A stretch of DNA of 5,863 bases, taken from Bacillota bacterium (GTDB taxonomy: Bacteria; Bacillota; Clostridia; Peptostreptococcales; Anaerovoracaceae). The DNA lies in the NCBI GenBank assembly GCA_016302925.1, contig JAEDMR010000126.1:1-5863 (forward strand), in the 5' to 3' direction. Positions 1 to 5,863 of the stretch are shown here, in pieces. How positions within the stretch are numbered: the stretch's first letter is position 1; each line of letters opens with the position of its first letter. Position numbers and translations under genes: made by a program. Below the pieces are notes generated by a model. That model was not told the DNA's origin and searched no databases. It saw only the letters and a list, made by a program, of their open reading frames with translations.

Positions 1-1121
1 GCTTTCATGTATTCATGGGATTCTGCGGCAAGTACAGGTGAAGTTTCCGTCAGACCGTAACCCTGAATCAGCAGAATACCGAAGTCGTTCATTCCTTTTG
101 CCACTTCCGGTGCCAGTGCCGCTGCACCACAGATAATCAGACGCAGTTTGCCGCCCAGCTGCTGGATGATTGCATCGAAAACCTTACGGCGGACATGAAT
201 TCCCACCTTATCCAGCACACTGCAGAGTTTCAGCCCCATGCTGACCTTCCCGCTCAGTCCCTGTTTTTCCACTTCCTTCATAATCTTTCGATACATGTTC
301 TCTACGATCAGCGGTACACCGACGAAAACCGTAACTCCGTATTCCTTCAGGTTTTTCGTCACATAGCGCAGGCCGTCACAGAACACGCTGCAGGCACCCA
401 TACCCAGAAATACCATGACACCCCCCAGTCCGAAGCTGTGATGGAACGGCAGAAACGCCATATTCACATCGTCGGAATAGAAGGCTTCGTAATTGTACAT
501 ATCGATCGTATTGCTGACGATATTATACTGGCTCAGCATCACTGCCTTGGACTGCTGGGTCGTACCGGAGGTAAACAGCAGTACAGCCAGTGCATTTTCA
601 TCGATGATAGCATCCCGGTAGGACAGGTCACCGTCTGCCATGCGCTGCTTGCCAGATGCCAGCATGGCTTCATATTCATTGCCGTCGCCGGAAATACACA
701 CGAAGGCGTCCAACTGAATCCTGCCGTTTGCTCGTACCTGATCCACCAGCTTTTTCATTTTATCGTCATAAAACAGCACGCGAATCCGGCTGCGGATGAT
801 GCTGGATTCCAGTTCCTCTGCGGTAAATCCCTTGTCAAGCGGCACAGCCACGTTGCCGCCGCAGACCACAGACAGATAACAGTTATACCACGGATAGCTG
901 TTTTCGCCGATGATTCCCATGGAACATCCGTCAAATCCTCTTGCCTTCAGCTCTGTCCCAAGGGCCTCCAGATTTTCGATGACCTGCGTAAACGTGACGG
1001 ATTTGATTTCTCCATTCACTTTGATTTTGAATGCATTATTTTCAGGACATCTGGCCGCTGCAGCATAGACAAGTTCTCTGATATTTCTGCAGTTTTCGTC
1101 AAAAGGTGATTTCGTTCTCAT
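1..1121 (-). CDS. AMP-forming acyl-CoA synthetase (adenylate-forming ligase), C-terminus cut by window edge
   Basis: The reverse strand reads openly from the ATG at 1121-1119 to the left edge: 373 codons plus two bases, with no stop. It belongs to the AMP-binding (ANL) superfamily, which activates a carboxylic acid with ATP to an acyl-AMP and transfers it to CoA. The phosphate-binding A3 motif is LLFTSGTTQQSKAVML (residues 181-196), with the expected lysine at 192. The A5 motif is QGYGLTETSP (353-362), and FLPFHHSFG (223-231) matches the usual 'PLxHxxG' segment. The C-terminal lid domain, with its catalytic lysine, lies beyond the window. The start is supported by AAAGGAG at 1136-1130, 8 nt upstream of ATG. 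No signal peptide or membrane segment is seen, so it is probably cytosolic or peripheral. The overall style resembles long-chain fatty acid CoA ligases, but the substrate cannot be read from the sequence; a medium-chain or aryl acid is also possible. It lies 55 nt after ygiQ and has its own likely promoter. Confidence 0.9.
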   Translation of the reverse strand, partial: MRTKSPFDENCRNIRELVYAAAARCPENNAFKIKVNGEIKSVTFTQVIENLEALGTELKARGFDGCSMGIIGENSYPWYNCYLSVVCGGNVAVPLDKGFTAEELESSIIRSRIRVLFYDDKMKKLVDQVRANGRIQLDAFVCISGDGNEYEAMLASGKQRMADGDLSYRDAIIDENALAVLLFTSGTTQQSKAVMLSQYNIVSNTIDMYNYEAFYSDDVNMAFLPFHHSFGLGGVMVFLGMGACSVFCDGLRYVTKNLKEYGVTVFVGVPLIVENMYRKIMKEVEKQGLSGKVSMGLKLCSVLDKVGIHVRRKVFDAIIQQLGGKLRLIICGAAALAPEVAKGMNDFGILLIQGYGLTETSPVLAAESHEYMK

Positions 1122-1129
1122 ATATACAG

Positions 1130-1136
1130 CTCCTTT
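1130..1136 (-). promoter_or_regulatory. Ribosome binding site of the acyl-CoA synthetase gene
   Basis: AAAGGAG on the minus strand lies 8 nt before the ATG at 1121. This fixes the start of a gene whose end is outside the window. Confidence 0.8.
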
Positions 1137-1153
1137 ATGTTTTCTAATACCAG

Positions 1154-1180
1154 ATTATCAGTTTTTCTAAACCTTGTCAA
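1154..1180 (-). promoter_or_regulatory. Probable sigma-70-type promoter for the acyl-CoA synthetase gene
   Basis: The minus strand carries a perfect -35 box TTGACA at 1180-1175 and a -10 box GATAAT (5 of 6 matches) at 1159-1154. The spacer is 15 bp, shorter than the ideal 17; at exactly 17 bp the hexamer is the poorer TAATCT. The region between is A/T rich. The -35 box contains the TGA stop codon of ygiQ (1179-1177), so the promoter begins at the very end of the preceding gene. No terminator is seen between the two genes, so read-through from ygiQ is also possible. This is a sequence match only. Confidence 0.55.
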
Positions 1181-2736
1181 CGGTTACTTCTATGTTTTTT
1201 TCCGGAAGACAGAAGCACCGGGATCAGATCTTCTCTGCCGGCTTTTTTCAGTGCGGCAATGACTGTTTTTCTGTTTTCCGGCCGGTTATAGTGGATTAAC
1301 GCACGCTGCATCTTCTTTTCTTCCAGCGTCTTGGCCACATAAACAGGCTCACCGGTAAACGGATCCTGCTCCGTGTAGTATATGCAGGTAGCCAGGGTTC
1401 CCGGTGTCGGGTAGAAGTCCTGCACCTGATCCGGTATGAAACCGTATTGCTTCAGGAACAGCGCCAGTTCCACCGCATCTTCCAGGCGGCTGCCCGGATG
1501 ACTGGAAATCAGATACGGAATCAGATACTGCTTCAGACCCAGCTTTTCATTGGTCTTTTTATATGCTTCACAGAACTGCAGGAATACTTCCTTCCCAGGC
1601 TTTCTCATCTGTGCCAGCACCGGCGGTGAGATATGCTCCGGCGCCACCTTCAGGGTACCGCTCACATGATACCTGCACAGTTCCTCCAGGAATTCCTTCC
1701 GATGGGGATCGGCCATCAGATAATCGTAACGGATTCCAGACCGGATGAAAACCTTTTTTACCTTATCCAGCTTTCGAACAGATCGAAGCACCTGCAGATA
1801 ATCACTGTGGTCCACCTTCATATTGCGGCATACGCCCGGATAAAGGCAGTCCTTGTTTCTGCATATGCCTGCCGTCAGCTGTTTCTCGCAGGCAGGCGAG
1901 CGGAAATTGGCCGTCGGTCCCCCGATATCATGAATGTATCCCTTAAAATCCGCAAGCCCGGTCAGTTTCTTCGCTTCCTCCACGATGGATTCGCAGCTCC
2001 GGCTTCGAACCTGCCTGCCCTGATGATACGTCAATGCGCAGAAGCTGCAGCCGCCGAAGCAGCCCCGGGAACTGACAATACTGAACTTCACTTCTTTGAA
2101 GGCAGGGATCCCGCCCTCGGCATCGTAAGACGGATGCCACCGGTTTTCAAAAGGCAGTTCGTAAATCCCATCCAGTTCTTCTCTTTCCAGAGGAGGCTGG
2201 GGGGGATTCTGGACCACACAGGTGCTTTCGTTATACGGTTCGATCAGGGTGTGTCCCGTGATATCGTCGTTGTTTCGGTACTGCATGGCGAAGCTTCTGC
2301 CGTAGGCTTCTTTTGATGTCCTTATCTCCTCAAAATCCGGCAGCCGGACCGGTTTTCCCTTCTCGGAGGAAACCATGGTCTCAGGATCCAGGGATGCGGG
2401 ATTGGCACGATAGCAGGTCCCTTTTACCCAGGTGATGTCCTTTACATCGATACCGCCGTCCAGTGCCTCTGCAATTTCCAGTATCGCCCTTTCACCCATA
2501 CCGTAGATCAGAAGATCCGCCTTCGAGTCCAGCAGAATGGACCGGCGCACCTTATCTTCCCAGTAATCATAATGACCCAGTCTGCGCAGACTGGCCTCCA
2601 GGCCGCCGATAATGACCGGAACCCCTTTATATGCTTCTCTGGCGCGCCCGCTGTATACGATGACCGCCCGGTCCGGCCGTCCTCCCGCCTTACCGCCGGG
2701 TGCATATTCATCGGTTTTTCTCCGCCGGCGGAACAC
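1177..2736 (-). CDS. YgiQ-family C-terminal fragment with the complete radical SAM core, GTG start possible
   Basis: The frame after the amber codon stays open for 519 codons, beginning at a GTG only one codon (TCT) after the stop, and ends at TGA 1177. It holds the radical SAM motif CFGGCSFC (cysteines 226, 230 and 233 of this fragment), four further conserved cysteines (283, 292, 297, 303) and the family's C-terminal region. No Shine-Dalgarno sequence is visible before the GTG, so separate translation would depend on ribosomes re-initiating after the stop. The FRRRRKTDEYAPGG stretch just after the GTG aligns with the interior of family members rather than a natural N-terminus. The fragment is therefore best read as the second part of one gene. 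Several open frames on the opposite strand over this region are shadows of its codon usage. Confidence 0.75.
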   Translation of the reverse strand: MFRRRRKTDEYAPGGKAGGRPDRAVIVYSGRAREAYKGVPVIIGGLEASLRRLGHYDYWEDKVRRSILLDSKADLLIYGMGERAILEIAEALDGGIDVKDITWVKGTCYRANPASLDPETMVSSEKGKPVRLPDFEEIRTSKEAYGRSFAMQYRNNDDITGHTLIEPYNESTCVVQNPPQPPLEREELDGIYELPFENRWHPSYDAEGGIPAFKEVKFSIVSSRGCFGGCSFCALTYHQGRQVRSRSCESIVEEAKKLTGLADFKGYIHDIGGPTANFRSPACEKQLTAGICRNKDCLYPGVCRNMKVDHSDYLQVLRSVRKLDKVKKVFIRSGIRYDYLMADPHRKEFLEELCRYHVSGTLKVAPEHISPPVLAQMRKPGKEVFLQFCEAYKKTNEKLGLKQYLIPYLISSHPGSRLEDAVELALFLKQYGFIPDQVQDFYPTPGTLATCIYYTEQDPFTGEPVYVAKTLEEKKMQRALIHYNRPENRKTVIAALKKAGREDLIPVLLSSGKKHRSNR

Positions 2737-2739
2737 AGA

Positions 2740-2742
2740 CTA
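2740..2742 (-). other. In-frame amber (TAG) codon at a conserved tyrosine position of ygiQ
   Basis: The minus strand reads AAC AAT TAG TCT GTG TTC, and codons on both sides stay in the same frame (first half from 3003, second half through 2736). Comparison with E. coli YgiQ, recalled from memory, puts a tyrosine here; TAT or TAC to TAG is one base change. The reading of the stop is certain from the given sequence. Whether it terminates translation in the cell is not. Confidence 0.9.
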
Positions 2743-3003
2743 ATTGTTCACCATGGAATCGACCACGCCGCTGTTGATGAGGAACCCCAACCGCGGGCGG
2801 CCGAAACGGCGAAAATCTTCTGCAGAATGAAAATCAGGCCGCGGCAGCACTGCGACCCGATATCCATACTGTTCCAGCAAACGCCCGATGATGGCCGTGC
2901 CGAAAGAATGGTGGTCCACATAGGCATCACCAGTCACAAGTACGAAGTCCGCCTGATCCCAGCCTCTTTGCTCCATTTCCGCTTTTGTAGTGGGTAAAAA
3001 CAT
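2740..3003 (-). CDS. YgiQ-family N-terminal fragment, 87 residues, ending at the in-frame TAG
   Basis: This is the part of ygiQ that would be made if UAG is read as stop. It covers the family's N-terminal domain up to SGVVDSMVNN and has no radical SAM cysteines, so on its own it should not be catalytic. The start chosen is ATG 3003, because AGGAG (3013-3009) lies 5 nt before it and the family usually begins MFLPTT. An in-frame GTG at 3039 would give 12 more residues, but it lies inside the hairpin at 3018-3045 and has no ribosome binding site. Confidence refers to the reading frame and identity, not to a stable product. Confidence 0.7.
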   Translation of the reverse strand: MFLPTTKAEMEQRGWDQADFVLVTGDAYVDHHSFGTAIIGRLLEQYGYRVAVLPRPDFHSAEDFRRFGRPRLGFLINSGVVDSMVNN

Positions 3004-3008
3004 CTCTT

Positions 3009-3013
3009 CTCCT
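3009..3013 (-). promoter_or_regulatory. Ribosome binding site that decides the ygiQ start
   Basis: AGGAG on the minus strand lies 5 nt upstream of ATG 3003. Together with the family-typical N-terminus MFLPTT it supports this start over the upstream GTG at 3039. It begins only 4 nt after the foot of the preceding hairpin. Confidence 0.75.
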
Positions 3014-3017
3014 GAAA

Positions 3018-3045
3018 CGGGGTGTGGAAAAACTCCCACACCCCG
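3018..3045 (-). terminator. Strong hairpin after the ABC transporter operon, probable intrinsic terminator or attenuator
   Basis: A perfect 10-bp stem, CGGGGTGTGG (3018-3027) with CCACACCCCG (3036-3045), encloses an 8-nt loop. In the transcribed direction it is followed by only TTTC before the ygiQ ribosome binding site. The stem is GC rich and strong but the U-tract is short, so termination may be partial. It lies 24 nt after the stop of permease 2, where an operon terminator is expected. On the plus strand no T-run follows it. It could also act as a 5' structure in the ygiQ transcript. Confidence 0.6.
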
Positions 3046-3069
3046 AGCATAACATATTGAAATATCGAT

Positions 3070-4080
3070 TTATCTCTGTCCCTTGTCGTAAGGGATACCT
3101 TCTGCTTTTGGCACTCTGGATTTTTTCGAAGTGAATGCCAGAACGATAAGCGTGATCAGATACGGCAGCATTCTGTATACATACGGGCTGATGCCAATCT
3201 CTGAAAGCATGTACACGCCGTCCCCGTTGATATCCAGGGTGGAGTACGTTGCCGCGATACACTTGAACAGACCGAAGAGCAGACCACCTGCCGCAATGTT
3301 CAGCGGCGTCCAGTTACCGAAGATCATTACTGCCAGTGCCAGGAAGCCGTAGCCAGCTACGGCGCCGGTGGCGGAACAGCCTGCAGTAGTGAGGGCATAA
3401 TTGAAACCGCCCAGACCAGCCAGCACGCCGGACAGAATTACGCCGGCATACCGCATCTTATATACATTGATTCCCAGGGAATCCGCCGCCTGAGGATTCT
3501 CACCGCAGGCACGGAGCCGCAGACCGAATCTGGTCTTATACAGCACGATGGAAACCACGATGAACACCAGGATACAGACATATGTGGACAGATAGACTTT
3601 GTTCAGGATTAAATCCCCGAAAAAGCCCCAGCTGTAATCCTTCGGGAGTCCGAAAGTGGATGGCCGGATCATGAACCAGCCTGCCGCACTGCCGTCTGCC
3701 ATACCCAGTGTGTTCTGCTGTGCGATCAGTACGATGAAGAACAGTACAATAGCAGGAGACAGCATGTTCAGTGCGGTACCGCCGATGGTCTGGTCTGCCT
3801 TCAGATTGATGGCTGAAAATGCCAGCAAAAGTGAGAACAGTCCACCGCAGACGGCAGCAACCAGAAGCGTCAGCAGAAGCAGGATCTGTCCGGATTCCTT
3901 ATTGAACAGATTCATTTCCTGCATGATGCGGATAAACAGTACCCCCACAAAAGCGCCGAAGATCATGATACCTTCCAATGCCAGGTTGATGACACCGGAA
4001 CGCTCCGCGCAGACGCCGGCGAGGGCTACTATCATCAGAGGAACTGCGAACAGCAGGGTCTGTTGAATTAAGAATACCAT
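3070..4080 (-). CDS. ABC importer permease 2, BmpA/nucleoside type (NupQ/YufQ-like)
   Basis: This 336-residue, very hydrophobic protein belongs to the BPD_transp_2 permease family (RbsC/NupQ type). It would form one half of the membrane channel of a nucleoside or simple-sugar importer. The N-terminal segment AGVCAERSGVINLALEG (21-37) and the cytoplasmic coupling-loop motif GLRLRACGENPQAADSLGIN (186-205) are highly characteristic. Likely membrane segments lie around 3-21, 33-52, 66-88, 107-120, 166-181, 211-230, 243-256, 260-277 and 303-317. The ATG overlaps the TAA of permease 1 as TAATG, so the two are translationally coupled. GGAGG (4094-4090) lies 9 nt upstream. The stop is TAA. Odd point: residues 283-294 (DINGDGVYMLSE) fit an EF-hand-like calcium loop pattern. 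Related systems such as B. subtilis NupNOPQ and treponemal PnrA-E carry purine nucleosides, but the substrate here is inferred only. Confidence 0.93.
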   Translation of the reverse strand: MVFLIQQTLLFAVPLMIVALAGVCAERSGVINLALEGIMIFGAFVGVLFIRIMQEMNLFNKESGQILLLLTLLVAAVCGGLFSLLLAFSAINLKADQTIGGTALNMLSPAIVLFFIVLIAQQNTLGMADGSAAGWFMIRPSTFGLPKDYSWGFFGDLILNKVYLSTYVCILVFIVVSIVLYKTRFGLRLRACGENPQAADSLGINVYKMRYAGVILSGVLAGLGGFNYALTTAGCSATGAVAGYGFLALAVMIFGNWTPLNIAAGGLLFGLFKCIAATYSTLDINGDGVYMLSEIGISPYVYRMLPYLITLIVLAFTSKKSRVPKAEGIPYDKGQR

Positions 4081-5273
4081 TACTTGTTTCCTCCCTTCTT
4101 CTTATCCCGTCCGTTCAGCATCTGCTTGATCAGCATGGAGAACGCACTCAGGTAAACAATGATAGCGATGATAATATCGGAAATATATTCGTTATATGCG
4201 GTCAGCGATTTCAGCTGTGTACCTGCCACGTTGAGCATGGACATGAACACACCTGTAAATATCACTCCCACCGGGTTGTTGGCTGCAAGCAGCGCAACAG
4301 GAATGCCGTTGAAGCCTTCCGCCGGAAGACTCTGATAAGTAGACCAGAAGAATTCCGTGTTTCCTGCCAGATAATACAGGGAAGCACCTGCAGCTGCCAG
4401 TGCACCGGAAATCATCATGGAAAGAATGATATTTCTCTTGTCGTTGATTCCTGCATATCTCGCCGCGTGGCGGTTGGAACCGCAGGCCCGCAGCTCGTAG
4501 CCGAAAGTAGTACGGGTCAGCATGATGAACATTGCCACAGCAAGAATGCATGCAATCCAGAATCCTCCGTTTGCCTGAGAACCCGGGAACAGAATGTCCA
4601 TGCCCATCTTCGGCGTCACCACGCCTACATTCTTCAGCGGAATAATATATCCCACCTTGCCGCCTTCAGAGGAATTCTTAAATACTTCATGCGCATCAAA
4701 CCACCAGGTAACAAGATTGGCTGCAATCCAGTTGGTCATAATGCACGTGATTACTTCGTTGATATTCAGATATGCCTTGAATATTCCCGGGATTGCTCCC
4801 CAGAGAGCCCCCAGAAGCATGCCTGCAAGGAATGCTGCCAGCCATGCGATGAATACAGGGCATCCTGTGTTTCCCAGTGTAAGGCCTACCGTCAGGGTAC
4901 CCATGGTTCCCATCAGGTACTGACCAGCCGCACCGATGTTGAATAAGCCGGTTTTGAAAGCAACCGCTACGGAAAGTCCGGTCATGACCAGAGGTGTGGC
5001 ACGGAACAACATGTTGCCCAGGTTCACAGGATTGTAGCCGAAGGATAATGCACCGCCATCACGGCCTGTACTGAACACACCCAGGAATACCAGGCGAATA
5101 CCTTCCCAGATACCCTTCATGCTGATTCCGTCTTTCGTCAGACCCACAATAATAATGATCAGCGTTCCCACTGCCATACCAATGAGAATGGAAATGATGG
5201 CGGAAAGAACGGATTTCGCACTGTCAGACCGATACCATTTCTGCTTGCCGGTCACAGGTTCCACTCTTAACAT
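4080..5273 (-). CDS. ABC importer permease 1, BmpA/nucleoside type (NupP/YufP-like)
   Basis: This 397-residue membrane protein of the BPD_transp_2 family pairs with permease 2 to form the transport channel. The N-terminus is a short charged cytoplasmic stretch (1-20) followed by a membrane segment at about 22-45. Family signatures are LSVAVAFKTGLFNIGAAGQ (100-118) and the coupling-loop motif FGYELRACGSNRHAARYAGI (257-276), which meets the ATPase. Further membrane segments lie around 86-106, 119-135, 140-163, 174-191, 238-252, 283-303, 333-350 and 364-383. The C-terminus is lysine rich (RDKKKGGNK). It is longer than permease 2, as is usual for this pair. ATG 5273 is preceded by AGGAGG (5286-5281) with 7 nt spacing and lies inside the end of the ATPase gene (7-nt overlap). 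The stop TAA overlaps the next start. The tight coupling implies one complex; nucleosides are the likely cargo by family, but related sugars cannot be excluded. Confidence 0.93.
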   Translation of the reverse strand: MLRVEPVTGKQKWYRSDSAKSVLSAIISILIGMAVGTLIIIIVGLTKDGISMKGIWEGIRLVFLGVFSTGRDGGALSFGYNPVNLGNMLFRATPLVMTGLSVAVAFKTGLFNIGAAGQYLMGTMGTLTVGLTLGNTGCPVFIAWLAAFLAGMLLGALWGAIPGIFKAYLNINEVITCIMTNWIAANLVTWWFDAHEVFKNSSEGGKVGYIIPLKNVGVVTPKMGMDILFPGSQANGGFWIACILAVAMFIMLTRTTFGYELRACGSNRHAARYAGINDKRNIILSMMISGALAAAGASLYYLAGNTEFFWSTYQSLPAEGFNGIPVALLAANNPVGVIFTGVFMSMLNVAGTQLKSLTAYNEYISDIIIAIIVYLSAFSMLIKQMLNGRDKKKGGNK

Positions 5274-5863
5274 GACGCATCCTCCTTTCCCTGACGTTTG
5301 GCACCGGACATATACAGGCCCAGTTCCTGCACATCTGTTTTTTTCGGGTCAAGCTCACCCACGATTTCTCCTTCATATAATACGAGAATCCGGTCAGAAA
5401 GGCCCATGACCTCATCCAGTTCCAGGGATACAAGCAGAATTGCCTTCCCCTTATCCCGTTCCGCAATCAGCTGCTTATGGATATGCTCGATTGCACCCAC
5501 GTCAAGACCTCTGGTCGGCTGCACCGCCACGATCAGCGGTTCATCCCGGTCCAGTTCACGGGCGATGATCGCCTTCTGCTGGTTTCCGCCGGACATGCTT
5601 CTTGCCGTAGTCACAGCGCCCTGTCCGGAACGGACATCGTAATCATCAATCAGCCGTTCTGCGTATTTTCTCACTGCATCAAACTGGATGAAACCATGAT
5701 TCTGGAACCGTGGCTGCATATAAGTCTGCAGTACCATATTCTGCTCCAGGCTGTAATCCAGCACAAGTCCGTGCTTATGGCGATCCTCCGGAATATGGCT
5801 CATACCGGCCAGGCTTCTCTTGCGGATACTGCTGCCGGATATCTCTTTTCCACAAAGAGTGAT
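5267..5863 (-). CDS. ABC importer ATPase, C-terminal part of a double nucleotide-binding protein (NupO/YufO/RbsA-like), N-terminus outside window
   Basis: The last 198 residues of the ATPase that powers the two permeases run from the right edge to TAA 5267. They cover most of the second nucleotide-binding domain. Visible elements are HIPEDRHKHGLVLDYS (23-38 of the visible part), the ABC signature SMSGGNQQK (89-97), the Walker B/D-loop region PLIVAVQPTRGLDVGA (109-124) and LLVSLELDE (143-151) where the H-loop sits. The usual glutamate after Walker B is a glutamine and the H-loop histidine is absent. This is normal for the second domain of the RbsA-type family, where it is the degenerate ATP site, so it is not a defect. 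The first domain and Walker A of the second lie beyond the window. The 7-nt overlap with permease 1 shows co-translation. The SIPEDR/HIPEDR and QPTRGLDVGA pattern separates this subfamily from other ABC ATPases. Confidence 0.94.
   Translation of the reverse strand: MTLCGKEISGSSIRKRSLAGMSHIPEDRHKHGLVLDYSLEQNMVLQTYMQPRFQNHGFIQFDAVRKYAERLIDDYDVRSGQGAVTTARSMSGGNQQKAIIARELDRDEPLIVAVQPTRGLDVGAIEHIHKQLIAERDKGKAILLVSLELDEVMGLSDRILVLYEGEIVGELDPKKTDVQELGLYMSGAKRQGKEDASC

Larger units (their letters stand above)
1177..3003 (-). pseudogene. ygiQ: YgiQ-family (UPF0313) radical SAM gene interrupted by an in-frame amber codon
   Basis: Read as one frame from ATG 3003 to TGA 1177, the locus has 608 positions, with TAG at codon 88. 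This length fits YgiQ-family radical SAM proteins. The N-terminal start MFLPTTK and the motif VTGDAYVD (23-30) are typical of the family's N-terminal domain. The radical SAM cluster motif is CFGGCSFC, with cysteines at 315, 319 and 322. A second conserved cysteine group is at 372, 381, 386 and 392. The C-terminal region has the family sequence QDFYPTPGTLATC (about 528-540). The family uses SAM and a [4Fe-4S] cluster; its substrate is not known to me. From memory, E. coli YgiQ reads DSMINRYT where this gene reads DSMVNN-stop-S, with no gap on either side, so the stop replaces a tyrosine by one base change. Both halves otherwise look intact. It may be a recent nonsense mutation, a sequence error, or a gene decoded through UAG. 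The label pseudogene is provisional. Confidence 0.85.

Noticed and set aside
195..1109. Long plus-strand open frame of 304 codons
   Set aside because: It lies entirely opposite the acyl-CoA synthetase, whose minus-strand frame has clear A3 and A5 motifs. The plus frame shows no recognisable domain and is rich in His, Gln and Ile, as expected for a shadow.
1633..2316. Plus-strand open frame of 227 codons opposite ygiQ
   Set aside because: It is antisense to the conserved radical SAM core, with no domain and no good ribosome binding site; a shadow frame.
2734..2745. A frameshift as the cause of the ygiQ split
   Set aside because: The first half (from 3003) and the second half (through 2736) are in the same frame (offset 267 = 89 codons), so the split is a nonsense codon, not an indel.
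3004..3039. GTG at 3039 as the start of ygiQ
   Set aside because: It lies in the hairpin stem and has no ribosome binding site. The ATG at 3003 has AGGAG 5 nt upstream and gives the family-typical MFLPTT N-terminus.
3046..3090. A promoter for ygiQ between permease 2 and the hairpin
   Set aside because: TATGTT and TATGCT could serve as -10 boxes, but no convincing -35 box is found at suitable spacing, so no feature is called.
4192..4551. Open frames inside permease 1 in another minus frame and on the plus strand (4467-4946, 4594-4923)
   Set aside because: They overlap a strongly conserved permease and have no domain or start signals of their own.
5267..5863. Missing catalytic glutamate and H-loop histidine in the ATPase as a sign of inactivation
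   Set aside because: In RbsA-type double ATPases the second domain normally forms a degenerate site with the QPTRGLD sequence. The canonical site is in the first domain, outside the window.

Overview
This window holds six genes or gene fragments, all on the minus strand and read from right to left. The dense packing, strong AGGAGG-type ribosome binding sites, moderately GC-rich coding sequence and gene content point to an anaerobic member of the Bacillota, probably class Clostridia. That placement is an inference from style and protein families, not from a marker gene.

Right part (3070-5863): three overlapping genes of a BmpA-type ABC importer for nucleosides or related compounds. They are the C-terminal end of a double-domain ATPase (cut by the right edge), then permease 1 and permease 2. 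The ATPase overlaps permease 1 by 7 nt, and permease 1 overlaps permease 2 through a TAATG junction, so the three are surely co-transcribed. The solute-binding lipoprotein expected for such a system is not here and probably lies further right. A strong 10-bp hairpin follows permease 2.

Middle part (1177-3003): a YgiQ-family (UPF0313) radical SAM gene. It aligns along its whole length with the family but contains an in-frame amber codon (TAG, 2742-2740) exactly where E. coli YgiQ has a tyrosine. There is no frameshift, and the 519 codons after the stop remain open with the radical SAM cysteines intact. The locus is therefore a very recent pseudogene, an error in the sequence, or a gene read through UAG by suppression or recoding. 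The four complete stop codons that clearly end genes here are TAA, TAA, TAA and TGA, so TAG is not seen as a natural terminator in this window. Four genes is too few to prove anything.

Left part (1-1121): the N-terminal two thirds of an AMP-forming acyl-CoA synthetase, cut by the left edge. It has its own ribosome binding site and a plausible sigma-70-type promoter whose -35 box overlaps the ygiQ stop codon.

No plus-strand genes, tRNAs, rRNAs, insertion sequences or CRISPR arrays were seen, and no gene-free stretch exceeds about 70 nt. I do not see a new multi-gene system. The interrupted ygiQ is the one feature that stands out.
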